Positions 47,555 through 55,966 of a stretch of 64,000 bases of DNA are shown piece by piece. Each line of letters begins with the position of its first letter. The first letter of the stretch is position 1. The notes below the pieces were generated by a model. The model saw only the letters and a list, made by a program, of their open reading frames with translations, did no database searches and was not told the origin of the DNA. The translations under genes and the position numbers were made by a program. Source of the stretch: Faecalimonas sp. (GTDB taxonomy: Bacteria > Bacillota > Clostridia > Lachnospirales > Lachnospiraceae); the NCBI GenBank assembly GCA_029264305.1, contig JARICA010000022.1, positions 62,001 through 126,000 of the forward strand. The letters run 5' to 3'.

Positions 47555-48007
47555 TTATTTATCTAATATCTTCTTTAACTCAGCCATAAACGTATTCACA
47601 TCTTTAAATTCACGATATACTGAGGCAAATCTCACATAAGCAACTGCGTCCAAATCCTTCAGTTTCTCCATAACAATTTCACCTATGATATTACTCGAAA
47701 TTTCTTTCTCTTCTCGCTTAAAAATCTCTGTTTCAACGGCATCTATTGTTCTTTGTATTTCTTCCGCTGATACTGGTCGTTTGTAGCAAGCTCGAAGAAC
47801 TCCCGCCTCTATTTTAGAGCGGTTATACTGTTCTCTATTATTATCTTTCTTAATTATGATAAGCGGAATTGTTTCAACTTTCTCGTATGTGGTAAAACGT
47901 TTTCCACATTCATCACAAGAACGCCTTCTGCGAATGGAAGTCCCGTCTTCCGCAGGTCTTGAATCAATTACTCTTGTATCTTCATGATTGCAATATGGGC
48001 ATTTCAT
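47555..48007 (-). CDS. nrdR: Transcriptional repressor NrdR
   Basis: ATP/dATP-sensing repressor of ribonucleotide reductase genes. The 150-residue protein has the zinc ribbon Cys3, Cys6, Cys31, Cys34 and an ATP-cone domain (PLIIIKKDNNREQYNRSKIE near 48-67, VRFASVYREFKDVNTFM near 125). It lies downstream of ymxH by 55 bases. No nrd gene is in the window, so its targets are elsewhere. Confidence 0.97.
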   Translation of the reverse strand: MKCPYCNHEDTRVIDSRPAEDGTSIRRRRSCDECGKRFTTYEKVETIPLIIIKKDNNREQYNRSKIEAGVLRACYKRPVSAEEIQRTIDAVETEIFKREEKEISSNIIGEIVMEKLKDLDAVAYVRFASVYREFKDVNTFMAELKKILDK

Positions 48008-48062
48008 GTTTCTTCCCTCTTTTCACTTATTTTCTTTAGTATATAAGTTCACTTAAAACTTG

Positions 48063-48323
48063 TCAATATTTACAATTTTTCAAGAATTTTTCCTCATTTA
48101 TTTCGACTAAAATAATATCTTCTCCTATTTTTTTTATACATTCAACGGGAATAATATATTCTGTATCATTTCCAAGAAATCCGCATATTCTTCCTGGCCC
48201 AGGTATAATAATTGCCTCCACATTTCCAGTACAAAAATTTACTTCTAAATCTACCACACAACCAAGCCTTTTACAATTACAAGAATTGATTACTTCCTTT
48301 TCCCTCAATTCACAAAGTCGCAT
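48063..48323 (-). CDS. YlmC/YmxH-family sporulation protein
   Basis: An 86-residue PRC-barrel-like protein (MRLCELREKEVINSCNCKR, then LGCVVDLEVNFCTGNVEAI and IIPVECIKKIGEDIILVE). YlmC/YmxH proteins are conserved in sporulating Firmicutes and are expressed in sporulation; the molecular role is unclear. An AGGAGGG site precedes the ATG but lies in the loop of a 20-bp hairpin that pairs the start codon, see the separate entry. Confidence 0.92.
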   Translation of the reverse strand: MRLCELREKEVINSCNCKRLGCVVDLEVNFCTGNVEAIIIPGPGRICGFLGNDTEYIIPVECIKKIGEDIILVEINEEKFLKNCKY

Positions 48324-48370
48324 ATACTACTACCCCTCCTACCGCTATCTGTAGTAATATATGCGACTTT
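48314..48370 (-). promoter_or_regulatory. 20-bp hairpin at the ymxH start codon
   Basis: In minus-strand RNA, arms 48351-48370 and 48314-48333 pair over 20 positions (19 canonical plus one G-U) around a 17-base loop. The AGGAGGG of ymxH is in the loop and its AUG (48321-48323) is in the 3' arm. Only three T follow, so it is unlike a normal terminator and probably limits ymxH translation from read-through RNA. Confidence 0.75.
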
Positions 48371-48379
48371 CTTTACTTC

Positions 48380-49594
48380 TTATGATGACATTACTTTTTC
48401 ACTCTCAAAAGCTTTTGCTATTACACCAGTCAAAAGAATACCTCCGCCTAACGTAATAAAAAGCGTAATCCCATACTGCATCATTGACACTTCCTGAGTC
48501 AAGATTCCTTGTAATGCAATAGCACTATTGTAAAATGGAATAAAATACGAAAGCGTTGTTGGTTCTTTTGTTGTATACATAGTTAGTAATCCAACGACCA
48601 AAACAATCATATAAACTGGCATAACAAATGCATTTGCTTCCTTAATTGTTTTCGCAAATACGGATACAAGGGCAATAATTGTTGCATATAAAAATGACAA
48701 TGCAATAATCAAGGCAGCTAACATAATGATTTGTTTCGCACTCCATTGCATACTCATTCCTTGCTCTGCTCCACCCATCATCTGCTCTTGAATGACTGGC
48801 ATCCCTACAACCATACCTACAACAGAAACAACTGCTGATATTCCTGAAATTACCATAAGTGCAAATACTTTTCCAAAAATAATAGAACTTCTTTTTATTG
48901 GGGTAACCAAAAGGCTAGCCATCGTACCTCTCTCTTTTTCCCCTGCAATCATATCTGTTCCAATTGACATTGCTCCAGCAAATAAAAGAAGTGTTAAAAG
49001 ATATGGAAGCATTGTTCCAAGCGCCTTTCCACTTGCCTTATTATCATCCTGAATAATCGTCTCTTGTGTATCAGCATTTACAGTAAAAATCGAAATCCTA
49101 CTCATATCTCCAATTCTCACCTTCAATAGTGTCTGTCTATAGCCCTCAAGTGCCTGTACACCTATTTTATTATATGCTGCTTGAGAATACTCCTCCGATG
49201 GATTATGATAAACAGTTATCTCTGGTACTTTATCACCTTCTTTATAATTTTGAATATGTTCTTCAAATTTCTCTGGAAATACAATGTACAAATCTGCTTT
49301 CCCATCTTTTAATTCCTGTTTAATATTTTTCTCCATAGTTTTGTCTGCATTTTCTATTTGCATATCCAATTTTGTCGTCTTACAAAACATTTCAAATCCT
49401 GCTGGTTTATTTTGTATATATACTTTTGATTGATGCGCTTCAATATCATCATGCATATTACTCATAACATTTCCCATCAAATACAAAACTCCAAGCATGG
49501 CAACAATTGGAAGAACAAATACAGAAAATACCATTTTTTTATCTTTAAATACACGAACAATTTCTTTTTTAAAAATCTCTTTCATTCCATTCAT
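48380..49594 (-). CDS. ABC transporter permease, NatB-like (ABC-2 type)
   Basis: The 404-residue protein has one N-terminal helix (about 20-40), a large extracytoplasmic region to about residue 190, then five or six helices, the ABC-2 pattern of NatB/YhaP. IAGEKERGTMASLLVTPIKRSSI near 218 is the conserved coupling segment. It overlaps the ATPase gene closely (start 1 base after the ATPase stop, AAGGAGGAAGCATAA site). In Bacillus such pairs export Na+ or contribute to envelope stress; here the substrate is unknown. Confidence 0.9.
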   Translation of the reverse strand: MNGMKEIFKKEIVRVFKDKKMVFSVFVLPIVAMLGVLYLMGNVMSNMHDDIEAHQSKVYIQNKPAGFEMFCKTTKLDMQIENADKTMEKNIKQELKDGKADLYIVFPEKFEEHIQNYKEGDKVPEITVYHNPSEEYSQAAYNKIGVQALEGYRQTLLKVRIGDMSRISIFTVNADTQETIIQDDNKASGKALGTMLPYLLTLLLFAGAMSIGTDMIAGEKERGTMASLLVTPIKRSSIIFGKVFALMVISGISAVVSVVGMVVGMPVIQEQMMGGAEQGMSMQWSAKQIIMLAALIIALSFLYATIIALVSVFAKTIKEANAFVMPVYMIVLVVGLLTMYTTKEPTTLSYFIPFYNSAIALQGILTQEVSMMQYGITLFITLGGGILLTGVIAKAFESEKVMSS

Positions 49595-50368
49595 TTATGC
49601 TTCCTCCTTTTTTCTCTTATATAATTCAAAGAAAGCATCTTCTAAATCATCTGTATGCGTTTCCTCTAGCAGATCCTTAAGTGTTCCTTCTGCTACTTTC
49701 TTTCCATCAATAATTACACCTATCCTATCGCAAAGTTTTTCTGCTTCTGACATAATATGTGTAGAAACAATGACAAGTTTTCCTTCATCTCTTAATTTTT
49801 TTAAATAATCCGTAACGCTCCTTGCTGTAACAATATCTAATCCATTCGTCGGTTCATCAAAAATAACAATTTCAGGATCATGTACAAGACTAACAGCAAT
49901 CGCTGCCTTTTGCTTCATTCCTGTTGACAATTCTTTAATCTGTTTATGTGCAAAATCTTTAATACCAAAATAAGTAAATAACTTTTCTTTTCTCTCTTTC
50001 AAAACATCTTTCGATACATTATGTAATCTTCCAAAAAAATCAAACATATAATCTGGAGAAAACTGAGGATCTAACTTAATATCACTTGTCAAAAAACCAA
50101 TACTATTACGAACAGCCTCTGCCTCTTTTAAAACGTCATGCCCTGCCACATAAATTTCTCCTCTTGTTGGCTTTATAATTGTGGCAATACATCTAAGTGT
50201 TGTTGTCTTTCCAGCACCATTCGGTCCTAGCAAACCATAAATTTCCCCACTATTTGCAGTTAAACTCAACTGATCTACAGCAACTTTTGTATTCCTTTTT
50301 GTCTTTGATTCCTTCATTTGTTTTTTGTTTAATTTAAACACTTTGGTAAGGTTTTTAATTTCAATCAT
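49595..50368 (-). CDS. ABC transporter ATP-binding protein, NatA-like
   Basis: A 257-residue ABC ATPase with Walker A GPNGAGKTT near 49-57, Q-loop region FLTSDIK, signature ELSTGMKQK near 146 and Walker B VIFDEPTNGLD near 165. It pairs with the following permease and sits 81 bases after the MATE gene. NatA is the closest named relative by layout; the substrate is open. Confidence 0.94.
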   Translation of the reverse strand: MIEIKNLTKVFKLNKKQMKESKTKRNTKVAVDQLSLTANSGEIYGLLGPNGAGKTTTLRCIATIIKPTRGEIYVAGHDVLKEAEAVRNSIGFLTSDIKLDPQFSPDYMFDFFGRLHNVSKDVLKERKEKLFTYFGIKDFAHKQIKELSTGMKQKAAIAVSLVHDPEIVIFDEPTNGLDIVTARSVTDYLKKLRDEGKLVIVSTHIMSEAEKLCDRIGVIIDGKKVAEGTLKDLLEETHTDDLEDAFFELYKRKKEEA

Positions 50369-50449
50369 AGGCGCCTCCCATTTTCTTTCGCATTGATATA
50401 TTTATATAAATATATGTTTCTTTCTTATTTGTCAATAAATATTTTCTCT

Positions 50450-51778
50450 CTACATATAATTATATTTTTCTTTTTTTCTTACAAAGAAATATCCTGACAA
50501 AAATATACTCATAAACTCTGCTAAAGGTACTGAAAGCCATACCCCATTTACTCCAATTAATATAGGTAAAATTAATATATTTATCACAATTAAAATAAAT
50601 GTTCGAACAAAAGATATTAGTGCTGAAGTCTTTCCATCTGAAAATGCCGTAAACATAGAAGAAGCAAAAATATTCATTCCCGCAAAAATAAAATTTAATG
50701 AAAACAGAAAAAATCCTGTTTTTGCAAGTTCATATGCCTTTGTGCCATCAGGTGTAAAAATTTTCACGATTATCGGTGACATAATAAATGCAAACACTGT
50801 AACAAGAATTGAGGAAACAATAATAAATGAAATACAGATTTTAAAAATTTTTTTCAACATTCGATTATTTCCACTTCCATAATTATAGCTAATTACAGGT
50901 GCTACTCCCATGGAAAATCCAATATACAGTGCATTAAATAAAAACTGTCCATATAATACAATAGTAATTGCTGCAACTCCTGCCTCTCCTGCCAACTTCA
51001 ACATCACAATATTATATAAAAAAGTTACAATAGCACCTGAAAGGTTCGTTACCATTTCCGATGCTCCATTAAAAGAACTTTCAGCCAAAACGGACCATCT
51101 TACTTTAGGTTTAACAAAATACAACGAATGACGCACAAAAAAGAAATATATCACTCCAACCAAGGCTGGTATGGATTGTCCTATTCCCGTGGCAAGTGCT
51201 GCACCTTCTACCCCCATATCCATTATCCCCATAAACAGATAATCCAAGACCATATTCGCAATACCACCGCTTATTGTCAATACGAGTCCAAAAGTAGGTT
51301 TTCCCGCTGTAACGAAAAAAGTCTGAAATAATAATTGTAAAATACAAGCTGGGGCTAATAAAAGTGAAATGCCAAGATACCCAACACAATACTCCTTAAG
51401 TGTGTCTGTTGCTCCAAGCATTCTAGAAATCTGATCAATAAAAATATTTCCGACTACCATAAAAATAATTCCGATAACAACTCCCGAAAGAATAATAAAC
51501 GAAAAATCTTCCCTAGCTTCTTGTTCTTTCTTCTCTCCCATTTTCTTTGAAATAATGGCACTTCCTCCTGTTCCCAACATAACTCCCACTGCAATCACTA
51601 AACTAATTACCGGATATACTATATTCGTTGCCGAAAGTGCATCTGTTCCAACTAATCTTGAAATAAAAATCCCATCTATAATTGTATACAATGACATAAA
51701 TACCATCATTATCATTGTAGGAAACGCAAATTGTAACAACGAAAAAAATTTGAATTCCTTTGCAATTGAATTTGACAT
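50450..51778 (-). CDS. MATE-family efflux transporter
   Basis: A 442-residue carrier with 12 predicted helices and MATE landmarks: FPTMIMMVFMSLYTIIDGIF at about 14-33, GTDALSATNIVYP near 40 and NYGSGNNRMLKK near 270. MATE proteins exchange cationic drugs or metabolites with Na+ or H+. ATG at 51778 has GAGGAGAGAGAAAAGT ahead; a 21-residue longer reading overlaps the ABC gene. Second element in an efflux block. Confidence 0.92.
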   Translation of the reverse strand: MSNSIAKEFKFFSLLQFAFPTMIMMVFMSLYTIIDGIFISRLVGTDALSATNIVYPVISLVIAVGVMLGTGGSAIISKKMGEKKEQEAREDFSFIILSGVVIGIIFMVVGNIFIDQISRMLGATDTLKEYCVGYLGISLLLAPACILQLLFQTFFVTAGKPTFGLVLTISGGIANMVLDYLFMGIMDMGVEGAALATGIGQSIPALVGVIYFFFVRHSLYFVKPKVRWSVLAESSFNGASEMVTNLSGAIVTFLYNIVMLKLAGEAGVAAITIVLYGQFLFNALYIGFSMGVAPVISYNYGSGNNRMLKKIFKICISFIIVSSILVTVFAFIMSPIIVKIFTPDGTKAYELAKTGFFLFSLNFIFAGMNIFASSMFTAFSDGKTSALISFVRTFILIVINILILPILIGVNGVWLSVPLAEFMSIFLSGYFFVRKKEKYNYM

Positions 51779-51800
51779 ACTTTTCTCTCTCCTCTTAGAG

Positions 51801-53537
51801 TTAACTAAACTGGCTATTATACAATTTCGTATAAAATCCATTTTGTTCTAATAATTCTTCATGTTTTCCTTTCTCTATGATATTTCCATCTTTCATTACC
51901 AAAATGCAATCTGCCTCCTGTATTGTCGAAAGTCTATGTGCTACAATAAAACTTGTCCTTCCTTTCATCATTTTCTGGAAAGCATTTTGTACTTTCACCT
52001 CTGTTCTTGTATCAATGGATGAAGTTGCTTCATCCAAAATAAGCATAGATGGAAGTTTGAGCATTACTCTCGCAATACAAATCAACTGTTTCTGCCCCTG
52101 AGAAAGATTTCCCCCATCCTCCTCAATGACGGTATCATATCCTCTTTCCATACGTTGAATAAACTCATGTGCAAACGCTTTCTTTGCAGCCTGCTCAATT
52201 TCTATTCTTGTTGCATTCGGTTTTCCATATGCAATATTATCAGCAATGCTACATGATTTCAGCCATGTATCTTGTAGAACCATTCCGTAACTTTCACGAA
52301 GACTATCTTTAGTTATATTTTGTATATTTCTTCCACTAACTATCACTTCTCCCTGTTCTATATCATAAAACCGCATAAGAAGATTAATCAATGTTGTCTT
52401 ACCACATCCTGTAGGACCTACAATGGCAATTTTCTGTCCTGTCTGTACATTTAAATTTAAATTTTTCAATAATTCTTTTCCCGATTCGTAAGAAAAGGTA
52501 ACTTCTTTTAATTCCACATTACCATCTACTTTGTTTAAAACTTCTTTTTCTTTTGGATCCTCTTTTTCTTCCTTTTCTTCCATAAAATCAAACACACGAT
52601 TCGCACATGCCAATGCATTTTGTAATTCCGCGATAACACCGGAAATCTCATTAAATGGTTTTGTGTATTGATTTGCATAACTCAAAAAACTGGATAATTG
52701 TCCCACACTAATTCCTCCATGAATAGCAAAAACTGCCCCTGAAATTCCCACACCAGTATACACAAGTCCATTAATAAATCGCGTAGTAGGGTTTGTTATA
52801 GAAGAAAAGAAAATTGCGTTCACACTACATTCTTTTAATTCTTCATTGATTTTTTTGAAACGCTTTAGCGCCCTGTCCTGATACCCAAATATTTGTACTG
52901 TTTTTTGATTTCCAACTATTTCATCAGTGAGAGACGTCATTTTTGCCCTCACTTCTGATTGTTTTTGAAATAATATATATGTTTTCTTCGCTACAAAACC
53001 AGCTACAAAAAAAGAAAGAGGAGTAATCAGAATAACTATTAACGAGATTTGAAAATGTATTGATAGCATAAAAATAAGTGTTCCTAAAATAGTGATTATT
53101 CCAGTAAATAATTGAGAAAATCCCATTAATAATCCATCCGAAAATTGTTCTACATCTGTAATTACTCTACTCATCATTTCACCATATTGATGAGAATCAA
53201 TATATTTTAAAGGTAATTTTTGCAAATGTACAAAAGCATCTGTGCGAACATTATTTACAATATGATATGTTATTCTATTATTACATAAATTCATTAACCA
53301 TTGCGTTAAACTAGTAATAACAGTTACCCCTACCAGTTTGATTAAAATATGCTCTATTCCCTGAAAATTCACTTTTCCTTTTCCTAAAATCAAATCTATT
53401 CCCTGTCCGATTAGAATCGGTGTATAAAGCGTACCAATTACCATTAGTACAGCAAATCCTAATGACAGAATCAACCTTGGCCAATATGGTTTCAATAAGC
53501 GAATTACTCGTTTCATTGTATCATATTGTTTATGCAT
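51801..53537 (-). CDS. ABC exporter half-transporter, subunit 2 (BmrD-type partner)
   Basis: The 578-residue protein has an N-terminal six-helix exporter domain (to about 320) and a C-terminal ABC ATPase with Walker [10 protein letters not shown] near 374, signature NLSQGQKQL near 482 and Walker B MLILDEATSSID near 500. It overlaps subunit 1 by 8 bases, which is typical of obligate heterodimers such as BmrCD or LmrCD. AAGGAGGTGA lies just ahead of either of two nearby ATGs; I chose the one at 53537 for spacing. Confidence 0.93.
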   Translation of the reverse strand: MHKQYDTMKRVIRLLKPYWPRLILSLGFAVLMVIGTLYTPILIGQGIDLILGKGKVNFQGIEHILIKLVGVTVITSLTQWLMNLCNNRITYHIVNNVRTDAFVHLQKLPLKYIDSHQYGEMMSRVITDVEQFSDGLLMGFSQLFTGIITILGTLIFMLSIHFQISLIVILITPLSFFVAGFVAKKTYILFQKQSEVRAKMTSLTDEIVGNQKTVQIFGYQDRALKRFKKINEELKECSVNAIFFSSITNPTTRFINGLVYTGVGISGAVFAIHGGISVGQLSSFLSYANQYTKPFNEISGVIAELQNALACANRVFDFMEEKEEKEDPKEKEVLNKVDGNVELKEVTFSYESGKELLKNLNLNVQTGQKIAIVGPTGCGKTTLINLLMRFYDIEQGEVIVSGRNIQNITKDSLRESYGMVLQDTWLKSCSIADNIAYGKPNATRIEIEQAAKKAFAHEFIQRMERGYDTVIEEDGGNLSQGQKQLICIARVMLKLPSMLILDEATSSIDTRTEVKVQNAFQKMMKGRTSFIVAHRLSTIQEADCILVMKDGNIIEKGKHEELLEQNGFYTKLYNSQFS

Positions 53538-55263
53538 GAACATTCACCTCCTTATTAGAAAGCTGTGAAGAACATATTTCTTTATAAACCTCACAAGTTT
53601 GCAACAATTCTTCATGAGTTCCACTCCCAACAAGTTTCCCCTTATCTAAGACAAAAATTCTATCTGCTGTCAACATAGACATTACCCTTTGCGAAACAAT
53701 ACAAACCGTCATAGAATTTGTATGTTTATCTATAGCTCTTCTTAATTTTGCATCCATTACAAAATCAAGCGCCGATGTACTATCATCCAAAACTAATATT
53801 TCTGGATTTCCCACCAAAGCTCTAGCTATTGTTAAACGTTGTTTCTGTCCTCCAGATAAATTTTTTCCCCCTTCTTGAATAACTGCATCCAACTGTTTCT
53901 CCTTTTCTTTTACAATCTCTTCTGCCTGAGCTATTCGAAGTGCCTTCCAAATTTCTTCATCGGAAGCATTTTCATTTCCAATTAACATATTATCACGAAT
54001 TGTCCCATGAAATAAAACTGCTTTCTGTGGTACAATACCAAACTTTGTACGCAATGCTTTTAAATCATATTCTTTTACATCTTTTCCATCTATTTTTACA
54101 CTTCCAGAACTCACATCATAGAATCGAGGCATAAGATTAACTAATGTCGTTTTTCCCGAACCCGTTCCCCCAATAATCCCAACCGTTTCTCCTCTTCTTA
54201 CAGAAAAACTAATATTTTTTAATACTTCTTCCTTATCATTGTGATACATCATGCTAACATTATTTAGTTCAATTTGTACTTCACTATTTTCTATCCCCAT
54301 TTCAGTCCCATTTTGAATAGAAGGTTTCAATGCCAATACCGCATCAACTCGCTCTGCAGATGCCATTGCTTTCGTAAAAGTAATAATTAAGTTTGCCAAA
54401 GCAACAAGAGCAAGTAAAATCTGCGACATATAGTTTACAAGAGCTACTATTTCCCCCTGCGAAAGATTTCCATAATATACTTCTTTACCTCCAAACCATA
54501 CAATTAAAATTGTTGCTCCATTTACAATAAGATACGTCATTGGATTTAAAAGTGCCGATATTTTTCCAACAAAAATCTGCATATTCATCAGGCTTTCTGT
54601 TTCTTGTTCAAATTCTTCCTCTTCCCTTTTTTGCATACAAAATGCCCGAACAACACGAACACCAGAAAGATTTTCTCGTGTCATTAACATAATCTTTTCT
54701 AAATTTTTCTGTACTTTTCTGTATAGTGGAATGGTCCATAGCATAATCCCATAAATAACTACAGATAACAGCGGTATCGCTACAATAAAAATGAATGTTA
54801 GCTTGATACTAATAGTAAATGCCATGACGACTGCACCTACTACAATAAAAGGTGAGCGTAAAAATAACCTTAATACAAGATTTACTCCCGATTGCACTTG
54901 ATTAATATCACTTGTCATTCTTGTTACAAGTGTTGCATTGCCAACCATATCTAATTCCCGATAAGAAAATTTTCCGATATGTCTAAAAAAATCTTCTCGC
55001 AATTCAGTTCCAAAACCTACCGATGCTTTAGCTGCAAAATATTGTGCAGTTAAAGAACATACAAGCCCAAGTACACCAAAAACAACTAAAATCAATCCCA
55101 TTTTCCACACAAACAACATATTTTGACTTTTTATTCCCACATCAATCATCTTTGCCATAATCATCGGAACAGTTAATTCAAAACAAGCTTCCAACAATTT
55201 GAACAAAGGACCTATAATACTTTCTTTTTTATAATGTCTTAAATATTTTAATAGTTTTCTCAT
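53530..55263 (-). CDS. ABC exporter half-transporter, subunit 1
   Basis: The 577-residue half-transporter has six helices, then an ATPase with Walker A GGTGSGKTT near 370, signature NLSGGQKQRLT near 477 and Walker B ILVLDDSTSALD near 498. Its Walker B is followed by DDS where active sites have Asp-Glu: the catalytic Glu is Asp here, the mark of a degenerate site in heterodimeric exporters, while subunit 2 retains DEATS. First gene of the efflux block, with its own promoter back to back with the ProX-like gene's. Confidence 0.93.
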   Translation of the reverse strand: MRKLLKYLRHYKKESIIGPLFKLLEACFELTVPMIMAKMIDVGIKSQNMLFVWKMGLILVVFGVLGLVCSLTAQYFAAKASVGFGTELREDFFRHIGKFSYRELDMVGNATLVTRMTSDINQVQSGVNLVLRLFLRSPFIVVGAVVMAFTISIKLTFIFIVAIPLLSVVIYGIMLWTIPLYRKVQKNLEKIMLMTRENLSGVRVVRAFCMQKREEEEFEQETESLMNMQIFVGKISALLNPMTYLIVNGATILIVWFGGKEVYYGNLSQGEIVALVNYMSQILLALVALANLIITFTKAMASAERVDAVLALKPSIQNGTEMGIENSEVQIELNNVSMMYHNDKEEVLKNISFSVRRGETVGIIGGTGSGKTTLVNLMPRFYDVSSGSVKIDGKDVKEYDLKALRTKFGIVPQKAVLFHGTIRDNMLIGNENASDEEIWKALRIAQAEEIVKEKEKQLDAVIQEGGKNLSGGQKQRLTIARALVGNPEILVLDDSTSALDFVMDAKLRRAIDKHTNSMTVCIVSQRVMSMLTADRIFVLDKGKLVGSGTHEELLQTCEVYKEICSSQLSNKEVNVHA

Positions 55264-55297
55264 TTTTTTCCTCTTTTTCTAGTTCTTCTAGCTCATT

Positions 55298-55326
55298 ATT
55301 TTATCACGAACATTTTTCTTCTTCAA
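55298..55326 (-). promoter_or_regulatory. Promoter of the ABC exporter operon
   Basis: Minus strand: TTGAAG, 17-base spacer, TAAAAT, about 35 bases before the start of subunit 1. One base from the divergent -35 of the ProX-like gene. Confidence 0.65.
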
Positions 55327-55327
55327 C

Positions 55328-55356
55328 TTGTCATTTTTTCTGAAATTGTCTATACT
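55328..55356 (+). promoter_or_regulatory. Promoter of the ProX-like gene
   Basis: TTGTCA, 17-base spacer, TATACT; start codon 33 bases downstream. Confidence 0.75.
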
Positions 55357-55388
55357 AACAGAAGATATATATAAGGAGGATTCACACC

Positions 55389-55922
55389 ATGGATGAAATA
55401 TTTACAACTTCTCCCGCAGACACCAATCGACTTCCAAAGGAAATGCGGGTATATGAATTATTAGAAAAACTACAAATACCTTTTGAACGTATGGACCACG
55501 GAATTGCCGACACAATGGAGGCTTGTGAAAAAATTGATGAAAAACTTCAAGTAACTATGTGCAAAAACCTTTTCCTCTGTAACCGGCAAAAAACAAATTT
55601 TTTTCTCCTTTTGATGCCTGGAAACAAAAAATTTCTTACAAAAGATTTATCAAAACAACTGGGTGTCTCTCGACTTTCCTTTGCTGAAGCAGACTTTATG
55701 GAAAAATTTTTAGACATTACCCCAGGCTCTGTCAGTATTCTTGGGCTAATGAATGATATTGAAAAAAAAGTTAATTTAATTATTGATAACGATCTATTAG
55801 AAGATGATTATATCGGTTGTCATCCTTGTATAAATACTTCTAGTCTAAAAATAAAAACTTCTGATATTTTAGAAAAGTTTTTAACTTATACTGGACACAT
55901 ACCAACTTTTGTAACTTTGTAA
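55389..55922 (+). CDS. YbaK/ProX-family prolyl-tRNA editing-like protein
   Basis: A 177-residue protein of the YbaK/EbsC fold that hydrolyses mischarged tRNA. It reads like the ProXp-ala/PrdX branch: YELLEKLQIPFERMDHGIADTMEAC, CKNLFLCNRQKTNFFLLLMPGNKKF (Lys near 64), DVTPGSVSILGLMND-like segment near 115 (TPGSVS) and a terminal GCHPCINTSSLKI. Such proteins clear Ala-tRNA-Pro. TAAGGAGGATTCACACC precedes the ATG. It is a single gene with its own promoter and terminator. Confidence 0.9.
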   Translation: MDEIFTTSPADTNRLPKEMRVYELLEKLQIPFERMDHGIADTMEACEKIDEKLQVTMCKNLFLCNRQKTNFFLLLMPGNKKFLTKDLSKQLGVSRLSFAEADFMEKFLDITPGSVSILGLMNDIEKKVNLIIDNDLLEDDYIGCHPCINTSSLKIKTSDILEKFLTYTGHIPTFVTL

Positions 55923-55935
55923 ATTTTCTACATAC

Positions 55936-55966
55936 TAAAAAGGTGCCTATAATGACACCTTTTCTT
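55936..55966 (+). terminator. Terminator, ProX-like gene / subtilisin gene
   Basis: AAAAGGTG (55938-55945) pairs with CACCTTTT (55956-55963); T-rich after on the plus strand. Convergent genes. Confidence 0.7.
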
